DNA of 64,000 bases, from assembly GCF_008001015.1 (NCBI RefSeq), contig NZ_CP042862.1:2914001-2978000 (forward strand), written 5' to 3'. Positions 26,217 through 35,486 of this stretch are shown one piece after another (the stretch's first letter is position 1; every line of letters starts with the position of its first letter). The position numbers and the translations under genes were made by a program. Below the pieces are notes generated by a model. The model had not been told where the DNA came from. It worked only from the letters and a program-made list of their open reading frames with translations, and did no database searches. Source of the DNA: Serinicoccus profundi. GTDB taxonomy: Bacteria; Actinomycetota; Actinomycetes; Actinomycetales; Dermatophilaceae.

Positions 26217-26624
26217 TCAGCGGGTGCGGGTGCGGGCGGCGCGGCTGAACCACCACAGCCCGCCGACGAAGAGCGCGAGCACGGCCAGCACCGTCCCGGC
26301 CACCCACAGCCCCGGGGCCCACCCGATGGTCACGTCGAGGAGCACCCCGAAGAGCGCGATGAGCAGCCCGCCCTGACCGGCCAGGCGGGTGGCGCGGAAC
26401 TGCGCCATGGCCTCGGCGCGGTCGGCCTCGCTGCCGGTGAGCAGGCGCGCGGCCGGCTCGAGGCGGCGGCTCACGGCGTGGAGCACGGCATACCCGAGGA
26501 AGAACCCGCACCCCAGCACGGCGACCCGGGTGTTACCGCGCGACAACCCGACGACGAGGACCACCAGCGCCGCGAGGGTGGTGAGCGCGGTGAAGATGCG
26601 GTCCTTGAGGCGGGGCCGGGGCAT
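26217..26624 (-). CDS. Hypothetical four-helix membrane protein
   Basis: 135 residues with two helix pairs (about 10-50 and 85-128) and a polar middle. Both ends are basic (MPRPRLKDR, SRAARTRTR). No family is recognised. It is 24 bp downstream of the hypothetical gene at 26649 and likely cotranscribed. The long hairpin 18 bp beyond its stop probably ends the transcript. Confidence 0.7.
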   Translation of the reverse strand: MPRPRLKDRIFTALTTLAALVVLVVGLSRGNTRVAVLGCGFFLGYAVLHAVSRRLEPAARLLTGSEADRAEAMAQFRATRLAGQGGLLIALFGVLLDVTIGWAPGLWVAGTVLAVLALFVGGLWWFSRAARTRTR

Positions 26625-26648
26625 GGGGCGATGGTATGCCGTGCCTCC

Positions 26649-27320
26649 TCAGTGCTCCGTCTCCTCCCGACGGGGCCGGGGGGAGCCACCCTCGGTCACG
26701 GTGAGGGTCCGGGCCATCCGCTCCGTCGCCTTCTCCATCAGCGGCGCCATGCGCTCCTGCGGCGTGGTGCCCGTGACCAGGCCCATCCAGGTGGTGCCGG
26801 GGGTGGGCACGTACGCCTGGATGGTGTAGGCGCGCGTCCCGGTCCCCTCCAGGAGCTCGCGCCCGGTGTCGCTGACCGCCGCGGACAGCACGCCCACCGA
26901 GTGCGTACCGGGGAACTGACGGACCTCGGCGCCTCCGTCGGCCATGAGCTCGGCCAGCGCCGTGTCGGCCTCGATCGGCGCGGTCCGCACCCAGGCCAGG
27001 GTGAGCGAGCCCATGAGGAGCTCTCCACTACCACGGTCGTACCCGGCATCAGCCGCGGTGAGGACCGCACCGGCGAGGCTCGCCTGGGTGGCGATGCTGG
27101 TGAGCAGCTGGCGCAGGGACATCTGCTGGGCCGGGTCCAGGTTGGGCCACCCCGGTGTCGCGGTGCACGCCTTCTCGACGTCGGCGGACAGCTCGTGCCC
27201 TGTGCGCAGGACCTTCCAGCCGGGTGGGACCTGGACCCGGTAGCCGAACGGAGGCTCCCCGAAACCCATCTTCTCTCCCGGTCGGCCGAGGTCGTCCCAT
27301 TCCAGCCGTCGCTCGTCCAT
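26649..27320 (-). CDS. Hypothetical protein next to toxin cassette
   Basis: ATG at 27320 gives about 223 residues (MDERRLEWDDLGRPGE); the open frame extends 21 codons further but upstream codons look non-coding. The protein is soluble with a central region LRQLLTSIATQASLAG and a strand-rich second half (AYTIQAYVPTPGTTWMG). The pattern of a PGW segment early (VPPGWKVL) and later strands is reminiscent of small secretion-accessory proteins coded beside actinobacterial WXG100 loci. I cannot name a family. It is divergent from the WXG100 gene, 153 bp away. Confidence 0.65.
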   Translation of the reverse strand: MDERRLEWDDLGRPGEKMGFGEPPFGYRVQVPPGWKVLRTGHELSADVEKACTATPGWPNLDPAQQMSLRQLLTSIATQASLAGAVLTAADAGYDRGSGELLMGSLTLAWVRTAPIEADTALAELMADGGAEVRQFPGTHSVGVLSAAVSDTGRELLEGTGTRAYTIQAYVPTPGTTWMGLVTGTTPQERMAPLMEKATERMARTLTVTEGGSPRPRREETEH

Positions 27321-27473
27321 GGGACCAGTCTGCCTCAGCGCGGCTCGACATGATCCTGCCATCCGACCCACTGGCGCGTTCATGCCGCACCAGGGTCTTG
27401 TCCGGTCGCTCCCGGCCGTGGCATCCTGGGGTCAGCGGTGGGGCGGCAGCAGTTCACACGACAGGGGCAACAG

Positions 27474-27782
27474 ATGAGCGAGCCGGAGGACCCGGTCACC
27501 AACCCGTTGCGTGCCGAGCTCGATGAGCTCGTGCGCCGGGTGCGCCTGGCGACCGGTGAGGTCCCCGGTCTGAGCGGACCGCTCGAGGCCGTGGGCGACG
27601 GCGATGCCTGGAAGGGACCAGCAGCCCGCCGGTTCCGTGACGCTCACCTGGAGCCGGCACGGACTGGTCTCTACGGCCCGCTGGGCAGGTTGGTGGACGA
27701 CGTCGAGTCAGCCAGGGACGGGCTCCCGCGCGAGGTCAGCCCGGAACGCGCCCGTGAGCTGCGCAGGGAATGGGGCCTGTGA
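27474..27782 (+). CDS. WXG100-like protein of the toxin cassette
   Basis: 102 residues from the ATG at 27474, with AGGGG eight bases upstream. It is predicted helix-turn-helix-like: two long helices flank GDAWKGPAARRF, whose W-K-G is the WXG turn. Such proteins are partners or secretion signals for type VII (ESX) substrates. The stop overlaps the toxin start (TGATG). No ESX core genes are in the window. Confidence 0.75.
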   Translation: MSEPEDPVTNPLRAELDELVRRVRLATGEVPGLSGPLEAVGDGDAWKGPAARRFRDAHLEPARTGLYGPLGRLVDDVESARDGLPREVSPERARELRREWGL

Positions 27783-29470
27783 TGGGCACCGAGGTCGCGA
27801 TCGATCACCGCAGCCTGCACGGCGCCAACGCCGACCTGGACCGGGTCGTGCGTGCGGTCGAGACGAACATCCGCACGCTACGTGCCGAGTTCACCCGGTT
27901 GGGCGTCCCCGGCCACAACATCGACGCCGTGCTCGGAGCCGAGGACGATCTCGACACCAGGGTCGTGCCTGCGCTGCGCCGCCGCGAGCGGGAGGCCGAG
28001 GAGCTGGCCAGGCTCCCCTACTCCGGCGCACTCCTGGACCAGCTGGCCGGGCGTGACCTGAGTGTCGACGAGCAGCCGATCTCGCCGGTGGAGACCTCGA
28101 TCAGTGCGCTGACGGGCGGCACGACGAGCACGCCGCCACCCACCGAGTTCGTGCCTGAGCAGGCTCCGGAGCCGCCTCAGGAGGAGCCACCCCTGCTGTC
28201 GGTCGGTGGGATCAAGAAGCTGGGTGGCGACATCCTGGGGGGCATCAGAGATGGTGCCGAGTGGCTGGCCGGCAAGATCACCGAGGCCTGGGACACCCTC
28301 GCCGAGGAGGTCTCCAAGGCGTGGGAGGCGATGGCGGCCTGGTGGGACGAGGTTACCGCCGACCTGGGCGCCTGGATCGACGAGAACCTCGCCGGCGTCC
28401 GTGAGTGGATCAAGAACAACGTGATCATCCTGCGGATCATCGCCATCGTCCTCAAGGTCGTCGGCTGGATCCTCGTGGTCGTCGGCGCCGTGCTCCTCAT
28501 CCTGGCCATCATCGCCAGCGCCACCGGCATCGGCGCCCTCGCCGGAGTGCCTAGCGCCGGCGTGGCACTCATCATCATGGGCATCGGAGGCAGCCTCATC
28601 GGCGCGGGCGACATGGTGGACACGGTCGCCGACTGGGGCGAGGGCAAGATCGACGGGCAGGAGCTCGTCCAGCAGCTCGCGATCGAGGGCGCCTTCACCC
28701 TCGTCTCCCTCCTCATCCCCGGTGGTGTCTTCCTCAAGCTCGGCAAGAAGCTCCTGGACGCTCTGCCCGCCTCGATGCGCCGCAAGATCGTCGACTTCCT
28801 CGCGCGTCTCTTCAAGCGGGACCAGCCGCCCACGCCCACGCCGCGCGGTCCCGGCCCGGACGACCTGCCGGGCAGCAACCGGCCCCTGGTGGGCGGGACC
28901 CCCGACAACCCCCGTCAGTACGAGTACGACAGCCCCGGCGAGTCGCTGCGGAACACCCCCGAGCCGGATCGTCTCGACCTCGACGACATCGACATGGGTG
29001 CGACCTACCCACCAGGATCTCGCGAGGCACTGCTCCAGCGCTGGCAGCGCTACCTGAACAGGTGCGAGGCCGAGGGCCGGACGCCGTGGAGCTGGGAGCG
29101 CTGGAGGGACAACACCATCGACAACTGGGCCCGGCAGAACAAGGGCGAGGCCTACGAGCAGGCCTTCTGGGACGACCACGGCTTCCGCGTCGAGGACGGG
29201 TGGAGCCGCAACACGGACGTGGAGCTGCCGGACGGCAGGACCCGCAACTACGACTACGTCGACGAGGCCAACGGCATCGCCTACGAGTTCAAGTCCGGCG
29301 GCAACCCGAGCCTGGCCCAGATCGAGAAGGACGCCGCGATGATCCGGGACCGTGACTGGACGATCATCTACATCCTCAGCGACGAGCCCAGCGCGGCGGC
29401 GCAACGTGCGATGCGCGAGGCCGGTATCGAGTGGGAGGTCTGGGCCGGGGTCGGCAGCCCCACCGGATAG
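27782..29470 (+). CDS. Polymorphic toxin with hydrophobic middle and PD-(D/E)XK-like C-terminal nuclease domain
   Basis: 562 residues from the overlapping ATG at 27782. An N-terminal helical domain (about 1-110) resembles ESX-type substrates. Then a proline-rich link, an amphipathic helical part rich in Trp and Glu, a strongly hydrophobic stretch at about 209-279, another proline-rich linker near 350-390, and a C-terminal domain from about 420. There GEAYEQAFWDDHGF, NYDYVDEANGIAYEFKSGG and a following helix form an E...D...ExK arrangement typical of restriction-endonuclease-fold toxins. The hydrophobic stretch may insert into a target membrane. Gene order WXG100-toxin-next gene supports a type VII toxin with immunity. 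Confidence 0.8.
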   Translation: MGTEVAIDHRSLHGANADLDRVVRAVETNIRTLRAEFTRLGVPGHNIDAVLGAEDDLDTRVVPALRRREREAEELARLPYSGALLDQLAGRDLSVDEQPISPVETSISALTGGTTSTPPPTEFVPEQAPEPPQEEPPLLSVGGIKKLGGDILGGIRDGAEWLAGKITEAWDTLAEEVSKAWEAMAAWWDEVTADLGAWIDENLAGVREWIKNNVIILRIIAIVLKVVGWILVVVGAVLLILAIIASATGIGALAGVPSAGVALIIMGIGGSLIGAGDMVDTVADWGEGKIDGQELVQQLAIEGAFTLVSLLIPGGVFLKLGKKLLDALPASMRRKIVDFLARLFKRDQPPTPTPRGPGPDDLPGSNRPLVGGTPDNPRQYEYDSPGESLRNTPEPDRLDLDDIDMGATYPPGSREALLQRWQRYLNRCEAEGRTPWSWERWRDNTIDNWARQNKGEAYEQAFWDDHGFRVEDGWSRNTDVELPDGRTRNYDYVDEANGIAYEFKSGGNPSLAQIEKDAAMIRDRDWTIIYILSDEPSAAAQRAMREAGIEWEVWAGVGSPTG

Positions 29471-29508
29471 TCTCGAACCGACAGCAGGTCGAGAGGACGG
29501 GAAGCAGC

Positions 29509-30534
29509 ATGGCGTGGTGGAGGCGATCGCCCGGTGGCGACGACGAGGGGGGCGCGAAGCGATCCGGCGGGCGGGATGACTCAGGTGGCCCGGCCCAGGG
29601 TCTGCCGGCTTCCCGGGAGTTGTTCGAGACGTGGTTGGAGGACATGGACCCGAAGATCACCGGGTTCGAGATGTTCGGCCTCCCGAAAGGCTTCCAGGCA
29701 CGGATCTACACCCGGGACGCCCTGGGCGATCTGCAGGACGTCATCCGTGACCGGCTGGCCACCCCGCAGGCCGTGACCGACGGCTCCGACACCGCCTTCG
29801 TCGACGGCGCCGTGCGCCTCATCGGGGAGACGATGATCCGCCACATCGGTGGGCACTGGCACTACACCACCGACCCCGACGTGAGCTGGCGAGGCCGGCC
29901 TGTCCTGGTCCTCGACGTCCCCCACATTACCGAGGACGACCCCGTCGACGTCCTGCGACTGGTCTCCGCGACCATCACACGCCCCGGCGACGACGTCCTG
30001 CTCGACGCCTTCGACATCAACCACGCCGCCAGACCCGACGCCACCGGCCCGGAGGCGACCGATCGGGGGATCGACACCCACCCCTCCGCCGAGCCCGGCA
30101 CCCGCCTCGCGTCCTGGTTGGACACCATGGACACCGAGCTCCACACCTGGATGCACGGACCCGCCGCCCCCGCCGACCGATGGGACTACTCGCTCGACTC
30201 ACTCACCACCCTGGGCCAGTGGATCCTCGACCGCTACCCCGAGGGCACCGACTGGCTGCGCGGCGACATCACCCCCGAGCAGGAGCACGAGCTCACCGGC
30301 GCCGTCCGCTACATCGGCCAGACCCTCCTCACCCACTACCCCGGACGCTGGTGGTACAGCGAGGGGGAGAAGGATGACCACAATCCTTTCAGCGGGACTG
30401 CCCGCATCTCCCGCGACGACCCCGAGACCCTCGAGCCCATCTCCGTCGTCCCCGAAGTCACCATCGGTGCCGTCCTGCGCCGACGTGAGCCTGACCGCAT
30501 CCGCGAGAAGGCGCGGCAGTACGCCCCGAAGTAG
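29509..30534 (+). CDS. Candidate immunity protein with an internally duplicated domain
   Basis: 341 residues from the ATG at 29509 (GGGAAGCAGC upstream). After a short basic/acidic leader it consists of two related halves. Each starts with W-L-x-x-M-D (residues about 41 and 203), contains a I(L)DR and an AVR-I-G-x-T segment and ends with H-x-x-G-x-W-x-Y (about 115 and 278). No signal or membrane segment, so cytosolic. Position 38 bp after the nuclease toxin gene makes an immunity function likely; the family is not recognised. Confidence 0.65.
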   Translation: MAWWRRSPGGDDEGGAKRSGGRDDSGGPAQGLPASRELFETWLEDMDPKITGFEMFGLPKGFQARIYTRDALGDLQDVIRDRLATPQAVTDGSDTAFVDGAVRLIGETMIRHIGGHWHYTTDPDVSWRGRPVLVLDVPHITEDDPVDVLRLVSATITRPGDDVLLDAFDINHAARPDATGPEATDRGIDTHPSAEPGTRLASWLDTMDTELHTWMHGPAAPADRWDYSLDSLTTLGQWILDRYPEGTDWLRGDITPEQEHELTGAVRYIGQTLLTHYPGRWWYSEGEKDDHNPFSGTARISRDDPETLEPISVVPEVTIGAVLRRREPDRIREKARQYAPK

Positions 30535-30591
30535 CCTCGGGGACGCCCGAGAGTCGTCGGCCGCCGTGGGCACTCACGTAGGCTGCACGCC

Positions 30592-31575
30592 GTGACCGAC
30601 ACCTCTCCCGCCACGACCGCGCACCCCTCGCGCACCCGTCTGCTGCTGCCGCTGGACCTGCTGCGCGGCTTCCTCATCGGCATGGCCGAGCTCATACCCG
30701 GGGTCTCCGGCGGGACGGTGGCCCTGGTCACGGGGCTCTACGAGCAGCTCATCGGGTCGGCCTCCCACGTCGTCTCGGCCGCCAAGACCCTTGTCGTCGG
30801 GGGTGATCACGGCCGCGTCCGCGGAGCTGTCACCGAGCTGCGCCGGACCGACTGGTGGCTCCTCGTGCCCGTCATGGTCGGCATGGGCCTCGCCGTCGTG
30901 ACGATGGCCGGGGTGATGAGCAGCTTCGTCACGGGCTCCCCCGAGCACGCGCGCGGGCTCTTCCTCGGCATGGTCGCGATGAGCGTCCTCGTACCCCTGC
31001 GGATGCTGCCGCAGCGCCGCCACCCCGCCGTCGTCGACGGCCTGCTCGTCGTGGGCGCGGCAGTCCTCGCCTGGACCCTCATCGGCCTCGCCGGAGGACA
31101 GACGATCGCCGAGCCCCCGCTGATCCTCGTCTTCGGCGCCGCGGCCGTCGCCATCTGCGCCCTCGTCGTGCCCGGCGTGTCGGGATCCTTCTTCCTGCTG
31201 GCCGTCGGCCTCTACACGACCACCCTCGACGCGGTCGACTCCCGCGACCTGGCCTACATCGCGGTCTTCGCGCTCGGCGCGATGACCGGCCTGGCGTCCT
31301 TCGTGCAGCTGCTCAGCTGGCTGCTCGACCGCCACCGGCGCTCGACGCTGCTGGTCATGTCGGGCCTGATGATCGGCTCGCTGCGGGCCCTCTGGCCCTG
31401 GCAGGAGTCCGCCGGGGACGACCACGGGCCGGGCGCGCTCGTCGCGCCCTACGACCCGGTCCTCATGCCCACCCTGCTGGCCCTGCTCGGGGCGGCGATC
31501 GTGGCCGTGCTCATCGTCGTCGAGGCGCGCAGCAGCGACGACCCCGGCGACGACGGCGCCGTCACCCGCGACTGA
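30592..31575 (+). CDS. DUF368 family membrane protein (undecaprenyl-phosphate translocase type)
   Basis: 327 residues with about eight transmembrane helices and two copies of the family motif: GMAELIPGVSGGTVALVTG near the N-terminus and ALVVPGVSGSFFLLAVGLY in the middle. DUF368 proteins (PopT) have been reported to return undecaprenyl phosphate across the membrane for envelope synthesis. The GTG at 30592 is chosen because the conserved part starts about 20 codons later with no better start. Transcribed alone toward the convergent E2 gene. Confidence 0.88.
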   Translation: MTDTSPATTAHPSRTRLLLPLDLLRGFLIGMAELIPGVSGGTVALVTGLYEQLIGSASHVVSAAKTLVVGGDHGRVRGAVTELRRTDWWLLVPVMVGMGLAVVTMAGVMSSFVTGSPEHARGLFLGMVAMSVLVPLRMLPQRRHPAVVDGLLVVGAAVLAWTLIGLAGGQTIAEPPLILVFGAAAVAICALVVPGVSGSFFLLAVGLYTTTLDAVDSRDLAYIAVFALGAMTGLASFVQLLSWLLDRHRRSTLLVMSGLMIGSLRALWPWQESAGDDHGPGALVAPYDPVLMPTLLALLGAAIVAVLIVVEARSSDDPGDDGAVTRD

Positions 31576-31621
31576 GCGAGCGGCATACCGGCCGCGACCG
31601 AGCGCGGACGGCAGACCCGGC

Positions 31622-33124
31622 TCAGAGCCAGGCCAGCGCCTTGGCCGGGTCCTCCATGAGCGCGGCGAGGTCGGCGAGGAACCTCGAGCCCAGCTCTCCG
31701 TCGATAAGGCGGTGGTCGAAGCTCACCGCGAGCTGGGTCACCCAGCGCGGCTCGATGCGCTCCTGCTCGCCCTCACCGACGACCCACGGCATCCGCCGGA
31801 CCGCGCCGAAGCAGACGATCGCGGACTCCCCCGGGTTGATGATCGGGGTGCCGGTGTCGACGCCGAAGACGCCGACGTTGGTGATGGTGATGGTGCCGCC
31901 GGACATGTCGGCCGGCTGCGTGCGCCCCGCCTTGGCGGTCGCGACGAGGTCGGTCATCGCCTCGGCCAGCTGACGCAGGTCCATGAGGTCGGCGTCCTTG
32001 ATGTTGGGCACGACGAGACCGCGGGGGGTCGCCGCGGCGATCCCGAGGTTGACGTAGTTGCGCTGCACGATCTGCTGCGCGTCCTCGTCCCACACGGCGT
32101 TCATCCCCGGGTTGCGGCGCACCGCCACGGTCATCGCCTTGGCGAGGACGAGCAGCGGGTTGATCCGCAGGTCACGATAGGCGCGGTCCGCCTTGAGCCG
32201 GTCGATGAGCTCCATCGTCCGGCTGACGTCGACGGTGATGAACTCGGTGACGTGCGGCGCGGTGAAGGCCGACCCGACCATCGCCTGCGCGGTGAGCTTG
32301 CGGACGCCCTTGACGTCGACGCGCTCCTCGCGCTCGCCGGAGCGGGACAGCATCGGGCGCTGGTATGCCGCAGCGCTGGACGGCGCGGGCGAGCCATCTG
32401 CGACGCTCGGTGGGGTCGAGGGGGAACCATCTGCGGCGCTCGGTGAGGTGGCCCCGGCGCCCGCCGAGCCCTGGAGGTCGGGGGTGGCTGGGGGGTATCC
32501 GGGGGGCGGAGCCCCCTGGAGGTAGGTGTCGATGTCGGAGCGCCGGACGATCCCGGTCGGGCCGGCCGCCGGGACGGCGTTGATGTCGACGCCGCGCTCC
32601 TGGGCGTACTTGCGCACCGGCGGCGACGCCTTGGCCTTGCGCTGCGGGGTGGCCGCGGCCTCCGCCTCGGCCCCGGAGGCACCGCTGCGTCGCTTGCGCC
32701 GGGTCGTCGAACCCTCGATCGCGCCATAGCCGACGAGCATGGCCTGCCGGGTGGTGCCGCCCTCCCCCCCGGCGGGCGGGGTGGGCACGAGGTCGGCCGC
32801 GGCGGCGGCGTCCTGCTCCTCGTCCGGCCCGCCGCTCCCCGCGGTGTCGCCCGCCCCGGTCGCACCGTCGCCGTCGGTCCCCGCACCGTCACCGGTGTCG
32901 ATGACGACGATGCCCGTGCCGACCTCGACCTCCTCGCCCTCGGCGGCCAGGATCTTGGTCACCGTGCCCGCCCAGGGGATGGGCAGCTCGACGAGGGACT
33001 TGGCGGTCTCCACCTCGACGACGATGTCGTTGGTCCTGACGGTGTCGCCGACGGCGACCTTCCACTCGATGACGGTGGCCTCGACGAGGCCTTCACCGGG
33101 GTCCGGAAGCTTGAACTCGGGCAC
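31622..33124 (-). CDS. Branched-chain 2-oxoacid dehydrogenase E2 (dihydrolipoamide acyltransferase)
   Basis: The 500-residue protein has an N-terminal lipoyl domain with the lipoylated lysine in VEVETAKSLVELP and an Ala/Asp-rich linker. An E3/E1-binding domain follows (KYAQERGVDINAVPAAGPTGIVRRSDID). A second linker includes PPSVADGS-type repeats from the 32-bp minisatellite, then a catalytic domain with active-site FDHRLIDGELG. It transfers the acyl group to CoA. Starts with GTG at 33124, 45 bp after E1 beta. The E3 gene is not in the window. Substrate class (branched-chain versus pyruvate) rests on E1 similarity and context with the methylmalonyl-CoA pathway. Confidence 0.9.
   Translation of the reverse strand: MPEFKLPDPGEGLVEATVIEWKVAVGDTVRTNDIVVEVETAKSLVELPIPWAGTVTKILAAEGEEVEVGTGIVVIDTGDGAGTDGDGATGAGDTAGSGGPDEEQDAAAAADLVPTPPAGGEGGTTRQAMLVGYGAIEGSTTRRKRRSGASGAEAEAAATPQRKAKASPPVRKYAQERGVDINAVPAAGPTGIVRRSDIDTYLQGAPPPGYPPATPDLQGSAGAGATSPSAADGSPSTPPSVADGSPAPSSAAAYQRPMLSRSGEREERVDVKGVRKLTAQAMVGSAFTAPHVTEFITVDVSRTMELIDRLKADRAYRDLRINPLLVLAKAMTVAVRRNPGMNAVWDEDAQQIVQRNYVNLGIAAATPRGLVVPNIKDADLMDLRQLAEAMTDLVATAKAGRTQPADMSGGTITITNVGVFGVDTGTPIINPGESAIVCFGAVRRMPWVVGEGEQERIEPRWVTQLAVSFDHRLIDGELGSRFLADLAALMEDPAKALAWL
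32393..32454. repeat. Two copies of the 32-bp minisatellite inside the E2 linker
   Basis: CCATCTGCGACGCTCGGTGG and CCATCTGCGGCGCTCGGTGA occur about 33 bp apart, in the same orientation as the array at 4350. The gene reads them on the opposite strand as two PPSVADGS-like units in the disordered linker before the catalytic domain, in frame. Confidence 0.9.
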
Positions 33125-33169
33125 GGGGGTCGCCTCTCCTGAGATCTGGGCTGCTGCTGGGTTACGAGG

Positions 33170-34189
33170 TCAGTAGGCGAGCAGGGTCTCGACGGCGTGC
33201 AGGACGCGGTCGAGGTCGGGGAGGAAGACCTCCTCGTGCCGGCTCGGCGGGTAGGGGATGTTGTAGCCACCGACCCGCAGCACCGGGGCCTCGAGGTGGT
33301 AGAAGCAGTGCTCCTGCACGTAGGCGGCCAGCTCGGAGGTGATGCTGGCGAAGGTCTGGGCCTCGGACAACGCGATGCACCGGCCGGTCTTCTTCACCGA
33401 CTCCTCGATGACCTCGGTGTCCAGCGGCGACAGCGAGCGCAGGTCGATCACCTCGATCGAGGGGCCGTCCTCGAGCTCCGCGGCCTGCGCCGCGGCGTGC
33501 GCGACTTTGACCATCGGGCCGTAGGTGAGGACGGTGACGTCGCTGCCCTCGACGCGCACGACGGCCTCGTCGAGCGCGTGCGGGGCGTTCTCCAGGGCAC
33601 CGCCCTGGGCGCCGAGGTCGAGCACGCCGCGCTCGTGGTAGCGCCGCTTCGGCTCGTAGAAGACGACCGGGTCGTCGCTGGCGATCGCCTGCTGCATCAT
33701 CCAGTAGGCGTCCTCGGTGCTGGAGCAGGTGACGACCCGCAGCCCCGCGGTGTGCGCGAAGTAGGACTCGTTGGACTCGCTGTGGTGCTCGACCGCGCCG
33801 ATGCCGCCGCCGTAGGGGATGCGGATGACCATCGGCACCTTGAGGGCACCGAGGCTGCGGTTGTGCATCTTGGCGACCTGGCTGACGATCTGGTCGAAGG
33901 CGGGGTAGACGAAGCCGTCGAACTGGATCTCGACGACCGGGCGGTAGCCGCGGAGCGCCATACCGACCGCGGCGCCCATGATGCCGGCCTCGGCGAGCGG
34001 GGTGTCGATGACGCGGTCCTCGCCGAAGTCCTTCTGCAGGCCCTCGGTGATGCGGAAGACGCCGCCGAGCTTGCCGACGTCCTCACCCATGAGGACGACC
34101 TTGGGGTCGCGCTCCATCGCGGCGCGCATGCCGGCGTTGAGCGCCTTGGCGATCGTCATCCGGGTAGCGGTGCTGGTCTGCGTGCTCAT
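33170..34189 (-). CDS. Branched-chain 2-oxoacid dehydrogenase E1 component, beta subunit
   Basis: 339 residues with the transketolase-type PYR and C-terminal domains: MGEDVGKLGGVFRITEGLQ, TPLAEAGIMGAAVGMALRG, the RIPYGGGIGAVEHHSES segment and the VIDLRSLSPLDTE motif. It forms an alpha2beta2 E1 with the upstream gene product. Nine bp separate the E1 alpha stop and this start. Length normal. Confidence 0.92.
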   Translation of the reverse strand: MSTQTSTATRMTIAKALNAGMRAAMERDPKVVLMGEDVGKLGGVFRITEGLQKDFGEDRVIDTPLAEAGIMGAAVGMALRGYRPVVEIQFDGFVYPAFDQIVSQVAKMHNRSLGALKVPMVIRIPYGGGIGAVEHHSESNESYFAHTAGLRVVTCSSTEDAYWMMQQAIASDDPVVFYEPKRRYHERGVLDLGAQGGALENAPHALDEAVVRVEGSDVTVLTYGPMVKVAHAAAQAAELEDGPSIEVIDLRSLSPLDTEVIEESVKKTGRCIALSEAQTFASITSELAAYVQEHCFYHLEAPVLRVGGYNIPYPPSRHEEVFLPDLDRVLHAVETLLAY

Positions 34190-34198
34190 CGCTGCCCC

Positions 34199-35386
34199 TC
34201 AGTCCTCGAAGCCGGACTGGTAGTCGGCGAAGGCCGCGGCCTCGCGCTCGATCAGGCGGTGCGGCTCGGCATACACGTGCGCGAACATCTCCTCGTGCGG
34301 CGGGTCCGGCATCGTCTGGCAGGCCCGGCGGATGCGGGTGGCGAGCTCGTCGGCCTCGGCGTCGATCTGCTCGATCCAGGCGTCGTCGATGGCGCCCTCC
34401 GCCCGCAGGTATGCCGTCATGCGGTCGATCGGGTCCTTCGCCTTCCAGGCGTCGACCTCGGCGGAGATGCGGTACTTCGTCGGGTCGTCGGAGGTGGTGT
34501 GGGCGCCCATCCGGTAGGTGAAGGCCTCGATGAGCGTGGGGCCCTGACCGGCCCGGGCACGGTCGAGGGCGTGGCGGGTGACGGCATAGCTGGCGAGCAC
34601 GTCGTTGCCGTCGACCCGGATCCCGGGGAAGCCGAAGCCGTCGGCCCGACGGTAGGGCGGGATGGTGAACTGCCGGTCGTTGGGCTCGGAGATGGCCCAG
34701 TGGTTGTTCTGGACGTAGAACACGACGGGCGCGTTGGTCACCGCGGCGAAGACGAGCGACTCGTTGAAGTCGCCCTGCGCGGTGCCCCCGTCGCCGGTGA
34801 ACGCCATGACCGCGGTGTCGCGCTCGGCGTCACCGGTGCCGACGTCGCCGTCCCGGCTGACCCCCATGGCGTAGCCGACGGCGTGCAGCATCTGGTTGCC
34901 GATGACGATGGTGTAGAGGTGGAAGTTGTTGGCGTTGGAGTCCCACCCGCCGTGGTTCACCCCGCGGAACATGCCGAGGAGGTTCTCCGGCGGCACGCCC
35001 TTGCACCAGGCGACGCCGTGCTCGCGGTAGCCGGGGAAGGCGTAGTCCTGCGGGCGCATCGCGCGGCCGGCCCCGACCTGAGCGGCCTCCTGGCCGAGCA
35101 GGCTGGGCCACAGCCCGAGCTCACCCTGGCGCTGGAGCGCGAAGCCCTCGGAGTCGACGCGGCGGACGAGGATGAGGTCGCGCAGGAAGCCGCGCAGCTC
35201 CTCGTGGTCGATCTCCTCGAGGTAGGCGGCGTACGGCTCGGTGGTCGGGGTCACCTCGACCCGGCTGCCGTCGGCGGCGAGGAACTGGACCATGTCCGGC
35301 CCGCCGTCGGTGATGTCCCGCTCCGGCGGCTCGTGGCCGCCGGTGGATACGGGTGCGCCCTGCGGCGCGACATCGTCGTCGCTCAC
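34199..35386 (-). CDS. Branched-chain 2-oxoacid dehydrogenase E1 component, alpha subunit
   Basis: 395 residues with the thiamine-diphosphate motif [20 protein letters not shown] ending in VQNNHWAI, the phosphorylation-loop equivalent [18 protein letters not shown] and the N-terminal [17 protein letters not shown] segment. It decarboxylates branched-chain 2-oxoacids and passes the acyl unit to E2 lipoate. GTG start at 35386 with GGAG upstream. First gene of the E1a-E1b-E2 operon. Confidence 0.92.
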   Translation of the reverse strand: MSDDDVAPQGAPVSTGGHEPPERDITDGGPDMVQFLAADGSRVEVTPTTEPYAAYLEEIDHEELRGFLRDLILVRRVDSEGFALQRQGELGLWPSLLGQEAAQVGAGRAMRPQDYAFPGYREHGVAWCKGVPPENLLGMFRGVNHGGWDSNANNFHLYTIVIGNQMLHAVGYAMGVSRDGDVGTGDAERDTAVMAFTGDGGTAQGDFNESLVFAAVTNAPVVFYVQNNHWAISEPNDRQFTIPPYRRADGFGFPGIRVDGNDVLASYAVTRHALDRARAGQGPTLIEAFTYRMGAHTTSDDPTKYRISAEVDAWKAKDPIDRMTAYLRAEGAIDDAWIEQIDAEADELATRIRRACQTMPDPPHEEMFAHVYAEPHRLIEREAAAFADYQSGFED

Positions 35387-35486
35387 GCGAAACTCCTTCG
35401 TGCTGTGGACTTGGCCGGAACGTTACCGCAGACGTCAACCTGACCTCGGGGCACGTCGCGTGGCCGCTCCGGGGCCTGGCCGGGAG

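Noticed and set aside
22261-26511. 1416-codon minus-strand ORF
   Set aside because: Only its final 276 codons are the nitrilase-family gene; the rest overlaps CopD/CtaG and the mycothiol-enzyme gene in other frames.
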